This document shows positions 39,735-47,920 of a stretch of 64,000 nt of DNA, piece after piece. The stretch is taken from NCBI RefSeq assembly GCF_002939705.1, contig NZ_MDCB01000003.1, positions 1 through 64,000 of the forward strand, written 5' to 3'. Under the pieces are notes generated by a model. That model was not told where the DNA came from, did not search any database, and was given only the letters and a program-made list of their open reading frames with translations. The translations under genes were made by a program, and so were the position numbers. Position 1 is the stretch's first letter. Each line of letters opens with the position of its first letter. The DNA is from Xanthomonas albilineans. GTDB taxonomy: Bacteria; Pseudomonadota; Gammaproteobacteria; Xanthomonadales; Xanthomonadaceae.

Positions 39735-40675
39735 TGGCCAACGTTCTCATCATCGCCGAGCATCTGAACGGGCAGCTCAACGCAGCGACCGCCAAAACCG
39801 TCAGTGCCGCGCAAGCGCTGTCGCCCACTGCCATCGACATCGTGGTCCTCGCCGCCGATCCGACCACGGTGGCCGCCAAGGCCGCGCAGATCGCCGGCGT
39901 CGCCCGTGTGCTCACCGTCGCCAACCCGGCCAACGCACACGCCATCGCCCAGGTACTGGGCCCGCAAATCGCCGCCCTGGCGACCGGCTACACCCATGTG
40001 TTCGGCCCCTCCACCACCTTCGGCAAGGATCTGATGCCGGTGGTGGCCGCGCTGCTCGGGGTCAACCAAATCTCCGACCTGATGGCGGTGGACGGCGAGT
40101 ACGCGTTCAAGCGCCCGATCTACGCCGGCAACGCCATCATCAGCGTACAGGCGCCGGCAGACCAGATGGTGGTCGCTACCGTGCGCAGCGCCTCCTGGCC
40201 GGAAGCGGCGCAGGGCGGCAATGCCGTGATCGAAGCGATCAGCGTCGACGCGGCGCTGCCGACCCATACCCGCTTCACCGGCCTGGCCGCGGGCAGCTCT
40301 GACCGTCCCGACCTGCAAAGCGCCAAACGCGTGGTCTCCGGCGGCCGTGGCGTCGGCTCGGCGGAAAACTTTCAGATCGTCTACCAGCTCGCCGACAAGC
40401 TCGGCGCGGCGGTCGGCGCCTCGCGCGCGGCGGTCGACGCCGGCTACGTGCCGAACGAACTGCAGGTCGGCCAGACCGGCAAGATCATCGCCCCGGACCT
40501 GTATGTGGCGATCGGCATCTCCGGGGCCATCCAGCATCTGACCGGGATCAAGGACGCCGGCACCATCGTCGCGATCAACAAAGACCCTGAATCGCCGATC
40601 TTCGAGATCGCGGATATCGGCCTGGTCGGCGACCTGTTCACAGTGTTGCCAGAGCTGGAAAAGGCGCTGGGCTGA
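39734..40675 (+). CDS. etfA: Electron transfer flavoprotein alpha subunit
   Basis: 313 residues. The C-terminal FAD domain shows [14 protein letters not shown], the [19 protein letters not shown] stretch and [21 protein letters not shown]. The start overlaps the etfB stop by one base (TAATG). The LPS-type genes start 19 bases downstream. Confidence 0.96.
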   Translation: MANVLIIAEHLNGQLNAATAKTVSAAQALSPTAIDIVVLAADPTTVAAKAAQIAGVARVLTVANPANAHAIAQVLGPQIAALATGYTHVFGPSTTFGKDLMPVVAALLGVNQISDLMAVDGEYAFKRPIYAGNAIISVQAPADQMVVATVRSASWPEAAQGGNAVIEAISVDAALPTHTRFTGLAAGSSDRPDLQSAKRVVSGGRGVGSAENFQIVYQLADKLGAAVGASRAAVDAGYVPNELQVGQTGKIIAPDLYVAIGISGAIQHLTGIKDAGTIVAINKDPESPIFEIADIGLVGDLFTVLPELEKALG

Positions 40676-40694
40676 GCGGCGGCGGAGACTCCCG

Positions 40695-41672
40695 ATGATG
40701 CCGCACGGCGCCGACGGCGTGCCCGCTCCGCGCCACCGTGCAGATCACCTGGCGTTGTTCGTCGTGCTGCTGTGCGGCGGCTACTTGGCCGCCCTGTGGT
40801 GGATCGATCGCGGCAACGGCACATTCGCCCGCCTCGGCGCGATCTGGCCGTTGCTGGCGCTGGCGGTGTTGCCGGTCTCAGCCAGCTACCTGTTCCGCTT
40901 CTGGCGCTGGCGCTGGCTGCTGCAGCGACAGGGCCATGCGGTGCCGTTCGGCCTGGGATGGGCCGCCTATCTCGCCGGCTTCGCACTGACCGCCACGCCC
41001 GGCAAGGCCGGCGAATTGCTGCGCATCCGCTACTTCGCGCGCATGGGCGTGCCGGCGGGGCGCACGCTGGCGGTGTTCGTGTTCGAGCGCGCGTCCGATC
41101 TGCTGGTGATCCTGGCGCTGTCGCTGCTGGCCGCACCCGTGTTTCCCACCCTGGGCACGCTCGTCGCGGTGGTCCTGGGCTTCGTCGCCCTGCTGTTCGG
41201 CGCCGCAGCCTGGCCGGTCCTGCTGGCCTGGCTGGACAGCCTGGGCCGGCGCCTGCCCGGCCGCTGGCTGCGGCGGGTGGCGCAGTTCGCCGTGTTCGCT
41301 GCCACCGAACTGCGCGCCTGCCTGGGAACCGATCAATGCGTGCGCAGCCTGATCGCCGGCACCGCCGCCTGGGGCTTGACCTCGGCCGTGTTCGTGGGGC
41401 TGTGCAATGGCCTGGGCCTGCAACTGGAGCCGATCGTCGCGTTCGGCATCTACCCCTTAGCGATGTTGATTGGCGCACTGTCGTTCGTTCCGGGCGGGGT
41501 TGGCACCACAGAACTGGCCATCGTCCTGATGCTAAACCGGCTCGGTGTTGCGCCCCCCGACGCGATCGCGGTCGCCGTAGCCGCCCGTCTGGTGACGCTC
41601 TGGTACGCCGTCGGGGTCGGCGCGCTGGCGTTGTGCATCACCGAGTTCCTGCAACGTCCCCCAACCCGCTGA
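40695..41672 (+). CDS. Lysylphosphatidylglycerol synthase-type transmembrane (UPF0104/YbhN) protein
   Basis: 325 residues, about eight transmembrane helices, with the family blocks WGAAYLAGF-like ([24 protein letters not shown]), [12 protein letters not shown] and [17 protein letters not shown]. This superfamily includes the flippase half of MprF and AglD-like proteins. Here, next to a lipid-linked sugar pathway, a role in moving polyprenyl-linked sugars is plausible but inferred. A consensus -10 box for the next gene lies just after its stop. Confidence 0.85.
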   Translation: MMPHGADGVPAPRHRADHLALFVVLLCGGYLAALWWIDRGNGTFARLGAIWPLLALAVLPVSASYLFRFWRWRWLLQRQGHAVPFGLGWAAYLAGFALTATPGKAGELLRIRYFARMGVPAGRTLAVFVFERASDLLVILALSLLAAPVFPTLGTLVAVVLGFVALLFGAAAWPVLLAWLDSLGRRLPGRWLRRVAQFAVFAATELRACLGTDQCVRSLIAGTAAWGLTSAVFVGLCNGLGLQLEPIVAFGIYPLAMLIGALSFVPGGVGTTELAIVLMLNRLGVAPPDAIAVAVAARLVTLWYAVGVGALALCITEFLQRPPTR

Positions 41673-41683
41673 GCAGTGCTAGG

Positions 41684-41689
41684 TATAAT
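41684..41689 (+). promoter_or_regulatory. Consensus -10 box ahead of the UbiA-HAD gene
   Basis: A perfect TATAAT lies 32 bases upstream of the start codon. No good -35 box is seen at 16-18 bases, so the promoter may need an activator. It would let the arabinose-type module be transcribed independently of etfBA. Confidence 0.5.
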
Positions 41690-41721
41690 CGCGGCCCAGC
41701 TTCGGATCGCCAGGCCGCAGA

Positions 41722-43170
41722 ATGTCCCTCACCCCCAGTTTTCCTGCCGACCGCCTGGCCATTCCAGCGCGCGCGCTCTGTGTGGATCTGGACGGCACAC
41801 TGCTGAACTCGGACATTCTCTACGAGTCCCTGCTCGCCCTGCTGGCGCGCAATCCGCTGTACCTGTTCTTGTTGCCACTGTGGCTGCTGCGCGGCAAAGC
41901 CGCGTTGAAGCGGGAACTCGCCAAGCGGGTATCGCTTCCAGCAGAGACGCTGCCCTACAACGCGCATGTGCTGGAACTGCTGCGCAAAACGCCACAGCGT
42001 CCACGCGTGCTGTGCACCGCCTCCGACCAGTTGCTGGTCGCGCCGATCGCCGCACACCTGGGCCTGTTCGAAGAGGTCATCGCCAGCGACGGCCAGCGCA
42101 ACCTGTCCGGCCGCAACAAGGCGAACGTCTTGGTGGAGCGCTTCGGCGCCGGCAACTTCGACTATGCCGGCAATGACCGCGTGGACCTGCACGTCTGGGA
42201 CAAGGCCGGCGGCGCCTGGGTGGTCAACAACGGCAACGGGTTGCGCGCGGCCGCCGCACAACGCACCACCGTCTACGCGCACTGGCCGGCGTCGCCGCGC
42301 GCCCGCGCCTGGCTCAAGGCGCTGCGCCTGCACCAGTGGCTGAAGAACCTTCTGGTGTTCGTGCCGCTGCTGACCGCGCATCGTTTCATGGAGGGCGAAT
42401 CGGTCCTACAGTCGGCGATCGCCATGGTCGCGTTCGGGCTGTGCGCCTCCGGCGTCTACGTGCTCAACGACCTGCTCGACCTCACGCCCGACCGCCAGCA
42501 TCCGCGCAAGCGCAAGCGGCCGTTCGCCGCCGGCCGGCTACCGCTGCTGCAGGGCCTGTTCGCTGCGCCCGCACTGACCCTGGCCGGACTGGCACTGTCG
42601 CTCGTTTGCACGCCCCAATTCACCCTGGTCTTGCTGGCCTACTACGTGATGACCCTGGCCTACTCGCTGCGACTCAAGCGCATCGTGATGATCGACGTGG
42701 TGCTGCTGGCGGCGCTGTACACCGTGCGCATCATCGGCGGCGCGGTGGCAATCGACTTGGAACTGTCGTTCTGGCTGCTGGCCTTCTCGATGTTCATCTT
42801 TTTGTCGCTGGCGCTGCTCAAGCGCTACACCGAGCTGCACGCGATGCTCAGCAGCGGCAAGACCAAGGCCAGCGGCCGCGCCTATTCGGTGGAAGACCTG
42901 GTGTTACTGCAATCCATGGGCGCCGCGGCCGGCTACATCGCGGTGCTGGTGATGGCGCTGTACATCAACAGCCCGGAAAGCGTGCACCTGTATCGCAATC
43001 CGAAGCTGCTGTGGCTGATCTGCCCGGTGCTGCTGTATTGGGTCAGCCGCGTGTGGGTGGTGGCGCATCGCGGCGACATGCACGACGATCCGATTGTCTT
43101 CGCTGCCACCGACCGCGTCAGCCAGGTGGTCGTGGCCCTGTGCGTGGTGTTCGCGCTGAGCGCCATCTGA
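41722..43170 (+). CDS. HAD phosphatase-UbiA prenyltransferase fusion (polyprenyl-phosphate phosphoribosyltransferase-like)
   Basis: 482 residues. Residues about 15-195 are a HAD domain (motif I LCVDLDGTLLNSD; motif II-like LCTASDQ; later GNDRVDLHVW). Residues about 205-482 are a UbiA domain with LHQWLKNLLVFVPLL, the prenyl-diphosphate site NDLLDLTPDRQHPRKRKRP, and about eight helices. The UbiA part is of the type of mycobacterial Rv3806c, which transfers phosphoribose from PRPP to decaprenyl phosphate; the HAD part could then remove the 5-phosphate. It is directly coupled (TGATG) to the DprE1-like gene, which supports this pathway. Confidence 0.82.
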   Translation: MSLTPSFPADRLAIPARALCVDLDGTLLNSDILYESLLALLARNPLYLFLLPLWLLRGKAALKRELAKRVSLPAETLPYNAHVLELLRKTPQRPRVLCTASDQLLVAPIAAHLGLFEEVIASDGQRNLSGRNKANVLVERFGAGNFDYAGNDRVDLHVWDKAGGAWVVNNGNGLRAAAAQRTTVYAHWPASPRARAWLKALRLHQWLKNLLVFVPLLTAHRFMEGESVLQSAIAMVAFGLCASGVYVLNDLLDLTPDRQHPRKRKRPFAAGRLPLLQGLFAAPALTLAGLALSLVCTPQFTLVLLAYYVMTLAYSLRLKRIVMIDVVLLAALYTVRIIGGAVAIDLELSFWLLAFSMFIFLSLALLKRYTELHAMLSSGKTKASGRAYSVEDLVLLQSMGAAAGYIAVLVMALYINSPESVHLYRNPKLLWLICPVLLYWVSRVWVVAHRGDMHDDPIVFAATDRVSQVVVALCVVFALSAI

Positions 43171-44477
43171 TGGCCGATGCCGGGCAGTCCTGGGGACGCT
43201 ATCCGCAAGCGGCGCAGACGCTGCTACCGATCATCGACCGGGCCGCCGCACTGCCTGCCTTCGACGGCAACGCATTGCCACGCGGCAATGGCCGCAGCTA
43301 CGGCGACAGCTGCCTCAATCCAGACGGTACCTTGCTCTGCGCGCGTGGCCTGGACCGCTTCATCAGCTTCGATCCGCAATCGGGCCGGCTACGCTGCGAG
43401 GCAGGCGTCACCCTCGCCGACATCATCGAGCTGGCCTTGCCGCAGGGCTGGTTCCTGCCGGTGACACCTGGCACCCGTTACGTCACCGTAGCCGGCGCCA
43501 TCGCCAACGACGTGCACGGCAAGAACCATCACCGCACCGGCACCTTCGGCCATCACGTCCTCGCCTTCGAACTGCTACGCAGTGACGGCAGCCGCCGTCT
43601 GTGCACCGCGCACGACGATGCCGAAGGCTGGTTCGCCGCGACGGTGGGCGGACTCGGCCTGACCGGGCTGATCACCTGGGCGGAGATCCAGTTGCGCCGC
43701 GTCGCCGGTCCCGTCTTGGAGACGGAAAACATCCGCTTCGGCTCGCTCGACGAGTTCTTCGCCCTGTCTGTCGCATCGGCCGACAGCCACGAATACAGCG
43801 TCGCGTGGATCGACTGCCTGGCCAACGGACGCGCACGCGGACGCGGTCATTTCACCCGTGCCGATCACTGCACCGGCCTGCCCGAAGAACGCCCGACCTC
43901 GCCCGGCAAAAGCCTGGCCATGCCGCTGACCCCACCATTTTCGCTGGTCAACCGCCTATCGCTGCGACCGTTCAATGCGCTTTACTACTGGCGCCAGCCG
44001 GCGCCGCGCAAACGCCGCCTCAGCCATGTGCTGCCGTTCTTCTATCCACTGGATGGCATCGTCCACTGGAACCGCATGTACGGCCCGCGCGGCTTTCTGC
44101 AATACCAATGCGTGTTGCCGCCGGCCACGGCACGCGACGGCGTGGACGCATTGCTGGCGGAAATCGCACGCAGCGGCAGCGGCTCCTTCCTCGCCGTGCT
44201 GAAGGAATTCGGCGACATCGCATCACGCGGCATGCTGTCTTTTCCACGTCCGGGCACCACACTCGCCCTGGATTTCCCCAACAACGGTGCCGAGGTGCTG
44301 CGCCTGCTGGAACGCCTGGACCGCATCGTCGACGAAGCCGGCGGCGCTGTGTACCCTGCCAAGGATGCGCGCATGAACGCCGCCTCGTTCCAGCGCGCCT
44401 ACGGCCGCTGGCAAGCATTCAGCCACTATCTCGACCCACGTTTTTCATCCGGCTTCTGGCGCCGGGTCACGGAGTGA
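43170..44477 (+). CDS. DprE1-like polyprenylphospho-ribose 2-oxidase (FAD)
   Basis: 435 residues, vanillyl-alcohol-oxidase fold flavoprotein. It has PRGNGRSYGDS and VAGAIANDVHGKNHHRTGTF, the latter strikingly like mycobacterial DprE1. Lys398 (YPAKDAR) corresponds to DprE1 Lys418. The position of Cys387, target of benzothiazinones, is Ala366 (TTLALDFP). It oxidises the 2-OH of polyprenylphospho-ribose to the keto intermediate. No signal peptide. Start by overlap with the UbiA stop. Family known; substrate inferred from neighbours. Confidence 0.85.
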   Translation: MADAGQSWGRYPQAAQTLLPIIDRAAALPAFDGNALPRGNGRSYGDSCLNPDGTLLCARGLDRFISFDPQSGRLRCEAGVTLADIIELALPQGWFLPVTPGTRYVTVAGAIANDVHGKNHHRTGTFGHHVLAFELLRSDGSRRLCTAHDDAEGWFAATVGGLGLTGLITWAEIQLRRVAGPVLETENIRFGSLDEFFALSVASADSHEYSVAWIDCLANGRARGRGHFTRADHCTGLPEERPTSPGKSLAMPLTPPFSLVNRLSLRPFNALYYWRQPAPRKRRLSHVLPFFYPLDGIVHWNRMYGPRGFLQYQCVLPPATARDGVDALLAEIARSGSGSFLAVLKEFGDIASRGMLSFPRPGTTLALDFPNNGAEVLRLLERLDRIVDEAGGAVYPAKDARMNAASFQRAYGRWQAFSHYLDPRFSSGFWRRVTE

Positions 44478-44479
44478 AC

Positions 44480-45208
44480 ATGCAACGCGTCCTCATCATC
44501 GGTGCGACCTCCGCCATCGCCGAAGCCACCGCCCGGCACTATGCTGCACGCGGTGCAGCGATCCATCTGCTCGGCCGTCAGATCGCGCGCGTAGAGACAA
44601 TCGCAGCGGATCTTTCGGTGCGCGGCGCCAAAGCCAGTTGCGGCGTGCTCGACGTCAACGATATCGCCGGTCACGCTGCGGCATTGGACACCGCTTGGGC
44701 TGCACTTGGCGGCGTCGACGTGGTGTTGATCGCCCATGGCACGCTTCCCGACCAGGCCGCGTGCGACGCCTCCGTCGCCCTGTCGATGCGCGAGTTCGCC
44801 ACCAACGGCACCTCGACCATTGCCCTGTGCGCCGCGCTGGTGCCGCGCCTGCACGCCGGTGCGACGCTGGCAGTGATTTCGTCAGTCGCCGGCGATCGCG
44901 GCCGCGCCAGCAACTATCTGTACGGCAGTGCCAAAGCTGCGGTCAGCGCCTATCTGAGCGGCCTGGGCCAGCGTCTGCGTGGACAGGGGATCAACGTGCT
45001 GACGATCAAGCCAGGGTTCGTCGATACGCCAATGACCGCCGCCTTCAAGAAGGGCGCGCTGTGGGCAAAACCCGACCAGATCGCCAAGGGCATCCTGCGC
45101 GCAGTCGATGGTCGCCGCGCGATCGCCTACCTGCCCGGTTTCTGGTGGGCCATCATGTTCGTCATCAAATCCATTCCAGAATTCGTTTTCCGCAGGGTCA
45201 AACTCTGA
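44480..45208 (+). CDS. DprE2-like SDR (polyprenylphospho-2-keto-ribose reductase)
   Basis: 242 residues, short-chain dehydrogenase: NAD(P) site IGATSAIAEATARHYA, catalytic Ser in AVISSVAGDRG, and YGSAKAAV (Tyr-x-x-x-Lys). The atypical GATSAI opening, a hydrophobic C-terminal segment (FWWAIMFVIKSIPEFVF) and adjacency to the oxidase are as in mycobacterial DprE2, which finishes epimerisation of ribose to arabinose. It begins 2 bases after the DprE1-like stop. Confidence 0.82.
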   Translation: MQRVLIIGATSAIAEATARHYAARGAAIHLLGRQIARVETIAADLSVRGAKASCGVLDVNDIAGHAAALDTAWAALGGVDVVLIAHGTLPDQAACDASVALSMREFATNGTSTIALCAALVPRLHAGATLAVISSVAGDRGRASNYLYGSAKAAVSAYLSGLGQRLRGQGINVLTIKPGFVDTPMTAAFKKGALWAKPDQIAKGILRAVDGRRAIAYLPGFWWAIMFVIKSIPEFVFRRVKL

Positions 45209-45209
45209 C

Positions 45210-46154
45210 ATGACCGACAAACACGCCAAGATCGTCATCACCGGCGCCGCGGGACTGGTCGGGCAGAACCTGATCGTCGAACTCGAACAGCAGGGCTACA
45301 CCCAGCTGGTGGCGATCGACAAACACGCGCACAACCTGCAGATCCTGCGCAAGCTGCATCCGGCCGTGCGCTTGGTGCAGGCGGACCTGGCCGAGCCCGG
45401 CGATTGGGCGCGCGAATTCGCGGATGCGGCCTGCGTCGCTCAGCTGCACGCGCAGATCACCGGCAAGACCACCGACCTGTTCACTCGCAACAACCTAACC
45501 GCGACTGCGCACGTGCTCGACGCTTGCCACGCGGCAAACGTGCCGTACCTGGTGCACATCAGTTCCTCGGTGGTGAACTCGGTGGCCAAGGACGACTACA
45601 CCGAGACCAAGCGCGCCCAGGAAGCCATGGTGGTCGCCAGCCGCCTGCGCCACTGCGTGCTGCGTCCGACCCTGATGTTCGGCTGGTTCGATCCCAAACA
45701 CCTGGGTTGGCTATCGCGCTTCATGGCCAAGACACCGGTGTTTCCGATTCCCGGCGATGGCAAGTTCATGCGTCAACCGCTGTACGAGCGCGATTTCTGC
45801 CGTTGCATCGCCAAATGTATCGAGCGCGAACCCGATGGCGCGATCTACGACATCGTCGGAGACACCCGCGTCGACTACGTCGACATCATCAAGACGATCA
45901 AGCGGGTCAAGAAGCTGCATACCCTGATCGTTCATATCCCGATAGGCTTCTTCGCCTTCCTGCTACGGGTGTATTCGCTCTTCAGTTCCAAGCCGCCGTT
46001 CACCGCCGACCAGCTGAAGGCGCTCAGCGCCGGCGACGACTTCAAGGGCGTGGATACCGAAGCGGTGTTCGGCGTGCGGCAGACGCCGTTCGAGGACGCG
46101 ATCCGCGAAAGCTATACCGACCCGCGCTACAGCCACATCGTGCTCAAGCGCTGA
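45210..46154 (+). CDS. NAD-dependent epimerase/dehydratase family protein
   Basis: 314 residues, extended SDR. The nucleotide-binding motif is ITGAAGLVGQNLIVEL; the central ISSSVVNS and YTETKRAQE provide the Ser and Tyr-x-x-x-Lys. It recurs in O-antigen loci next to the FAD enzyme that follows here, but its substrate is unknown to me. Start one base after the previous stop; overlaps nothing downstream. Could act on a lipid-linked or nucleotide sugar. Confidence 0.75.
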   Translation: MTDKHAKIVITGAAGLVGQNLIVELEQQGYTQLVAIDKHAHNLQILRKLHPAVRLVQADLAEPGDWAREFADAACVAQLHAQITGKTTDLFTRNNLTATAHVLDACHAANVPYLVHISSSVVNSVAKDDYTETKRAQEAMVVASRLRHCVLRPTLMFGWFDPKHLGWLSRFMAKTPVFPIPGDGKFMRQPLYERDFCRCIAKCIEREPDGAIYDIVGDTRVDYVDIIKTIKRVKKLHTLIVHIPIGFFAFLLRVYSLFSSKPPFTADQLKALSAGDDFKGVDTEAVFGVRQTPFEDAIRESYTDPRYSHIVLKR

Positions 46155-46178
46155 ACCGTCACAACGAGATTTAGAACT

Positions 46179-47477
46179 ATGAGCACATTCGCGATCGTCG
46201 GCAGCGGCCCCATGGGCCTGATGGCTGCTATGGAACTGCTGAAGAAGGGCCACCAAGTCGACGTGTACGAACGCGACGACCGCATCGGCGGCATGTCTGC
46301 GGACTTCGATTTCGACGGCCTGCGCATCGAGCGCTATTACCACTTCATCTGCAAGACCGATTTCCCGCTGTTCAAGCTGCTCGAGGACCTGAAGCTGTCC
46401 GACCGCCTGCACTGGACGGACACCAAGATGGGGTACTACTACCAAGGCAAACTGCACAAGTGGGGAACCCCGTTCGCTCTGCTCGGCTTCCCGCACCTGG
46501 GGCTGCTCGACAAGATCCGCTACGCCCTGCACGTCATGCACACCAAGGGCATCAGCGACTGGACCGCGCTGGACAAGGAGAACGCGCGCGACTGGATCAC
46601 CCGCTGGATCGGGCCAAAGGCCTACAAGGTGATGTGGGAGAAGGCCTTCGCGCTGAAGTTCTTCGAGTACCAGAACGCCCTGTCCGCCTCCTGGATCGGC
46701 ACCCGCATCAAGCGCGTGGCGCTGTCGCGGCGCAATCTGTTCAACGAGAGCATGGGGTATCTGGAAGGCGGCTCGGCCGTGCTGCTGGAGCGCATGGCGG
46801 CGGAAGTGACGTGTCTCGGCGGCCGCATCCTGCTGTCGCGACCAATCGAAGAGGTCGCGTCGGCGGACAGCAAGGTCACCGGCATCCGTACCAGCGACGG
46901 CCATCACGCCTACGACGGCGTGGTGTCGACGGCGCCGATCCAGTACGTGCCCGGCATGGTGCCTGGTCTGCCCAAGACCTTCGCCGACCAGGTCGGCGCG
47001 ATCGAGAACATTCCGGTCGCCTGCGTGATCCTGAAGCTGTCCAGGCCGATCAGCGAAAACTTCTGGATGAACATCAGCGACGACCGGATCTCCATCCCCG
47101 GCCTGATCGAGTACAGCAACCTCAACCCCGGCAAGGGCCCCGGCGAGCACATCGTGTACGCGCCCTACTACATGCCCAAGACCCATCCGAAGTGGCACTG
47201 GAGCAACCAGCAACTGATCGATGAAGTGATCAGCTACCTGCCAATGATCAATCCAGACTTCAAGCCGGAATGGATCCGCGCCACCCATTGCCATCGCTAC
47301 GAGTATGCACAGACGATCTGCCCGCCTGGATTCCAGGACATGCTACCGCCGATGAAGACGCCGCTACGTGGCTTTTACATGGCGGATACGGCGTACTACT
47401 ACCCGGAAGATCGCTCGATCAATGAGAGTATTTCGGTAGGATGCGAGATCGCTCGAACGGCGCTGTCGGAAATATGA
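46179..47477 (+). CDS. FAD-dependent oxidoreductase (amine oxidase/UDP-galactopyranose mutase-like fold)
   Basis: 432 residues. The FAD-binding Rossmann motif is VGSGPMGLMAAMELLKKGH, followed by YERDDRIGGMSADF and, at the C-terminus, YMADTAYYYPEDRSINESI (the second FAD-binding block). Members of this group are found with SDR and GtrA genes in O-antigen clusters. UDP-galactopyranose mutase, which uses the same fold for ring contraction, is one possible functional analogue, but no mutase-specific motif is certain. Its stop overlaps the GtrA start (ATGA), indicating coupled expression. Confidence 0.75.
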   Translation: MSTFAIVGSGPMGLMAAMELLKKGHQVDVYERDDRIGGMSADFDFDGLRIERYYHFICKTDFPLFKLLEDLKLSDRLHWTDTKMGYYYQGKLHKWGTPFALLGFPHLGLLDKIRYALHVMHTKGISDWTALDKENARDWITRWIGPKAYKVMWEKAFALKFFEYQNALSASWIGTRIKRVALSRRNLFNESMGYLEGGSAVLLERMAAEVTCLGGRILLSRPIEEVASADSKVTGIRTSDGHHAYDGVVSTAPIQYVPGMVPGLPKTFADQVGAIENIPVACVILKLSRPISENFWMNISDDRISIPGLIEYSNLNPGKGPGEHIVYAPYYMPKTHPKWHWSNQQLIDEVISYLPMINPDFKPEWIRATHCHRYEYAQTICPPGFQDMLPPMKTPLRGFYMADTAYYYPEDRSINESISVGCEIARTALSEI

Positions 47478-47878
47478 TCAGTCGGCAGTTCATCGGCTTT
47501 GTCGCCGTGGGAGGCATTGCTGCCGCGGCAAACTTTTCCTCGCGAATCCTTCTTAGCCATTGGCTTGCTTATGTCCCGGCTATCGCGCTGGCCTACCTCA
47601 TTGGAATGACTATCGCATTCCTGCTGAACCGCAGCTTCGTGTTCAGAAAATCGGCGAACGCGTTGCATAAACAAGCTTTCTGGTTCGTGACAGTGAATAT
47701 ACTGGCCATATTTCAGACGATCGCAATAAGCTTGCTGCTGGCGCGCTGGCTTTTCCCATCGATCGGGTTCAATTTTTATCCCGAAACCATTGCACACGCT
47801 GCCGGCGTGATCACCCCCATTTTCACCAGCTTTATTGGGCACAAGCATCTGAGCTTCAAGATCGCCCCCCCGCAATGA
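47474..47878 (+). CDS. GtrA family membrane protein (polyprenyl-sugar flippase type)
   Basis: 134 residues with four transmembrane helices. It has the GtrA pattern: FIGFVAVGGIAAAANF at the start and LNRSFVFRKS after helix two, ending GHKHLSFK. GtrA proteins move polyprenyl-phosphate sugars to the periplasm for GT-C transferases. Its place after the arabinose-type enzymes and before a GT-C-like gene fits that job. Base composition drops from about here onwards. Confidence 0.85.
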   Translation: MISRQFIGFVAVGGIAAAANFSSRILLSHWLAYVPAIALAYLIGMTIAFLLNRSFVFRKSANALHKQAFWFVTVNILAIFQTIAISLLLARWLFPSIGFNFYPETIAHAAGVITPIFTSFIGHKHLSFKIAPPQ

Positions 47879-47920
47879 ACGCGCCTCGTTGAATTCACCT
47901 TCACGGATATCACAGATACG

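Noticed and set aside
45963-47294. 443-codon minus-strand frame opposite the FAD enzyme
   Set aside because: Antisense shadow; the plus-strand protein has intact FAD-binding motifs.
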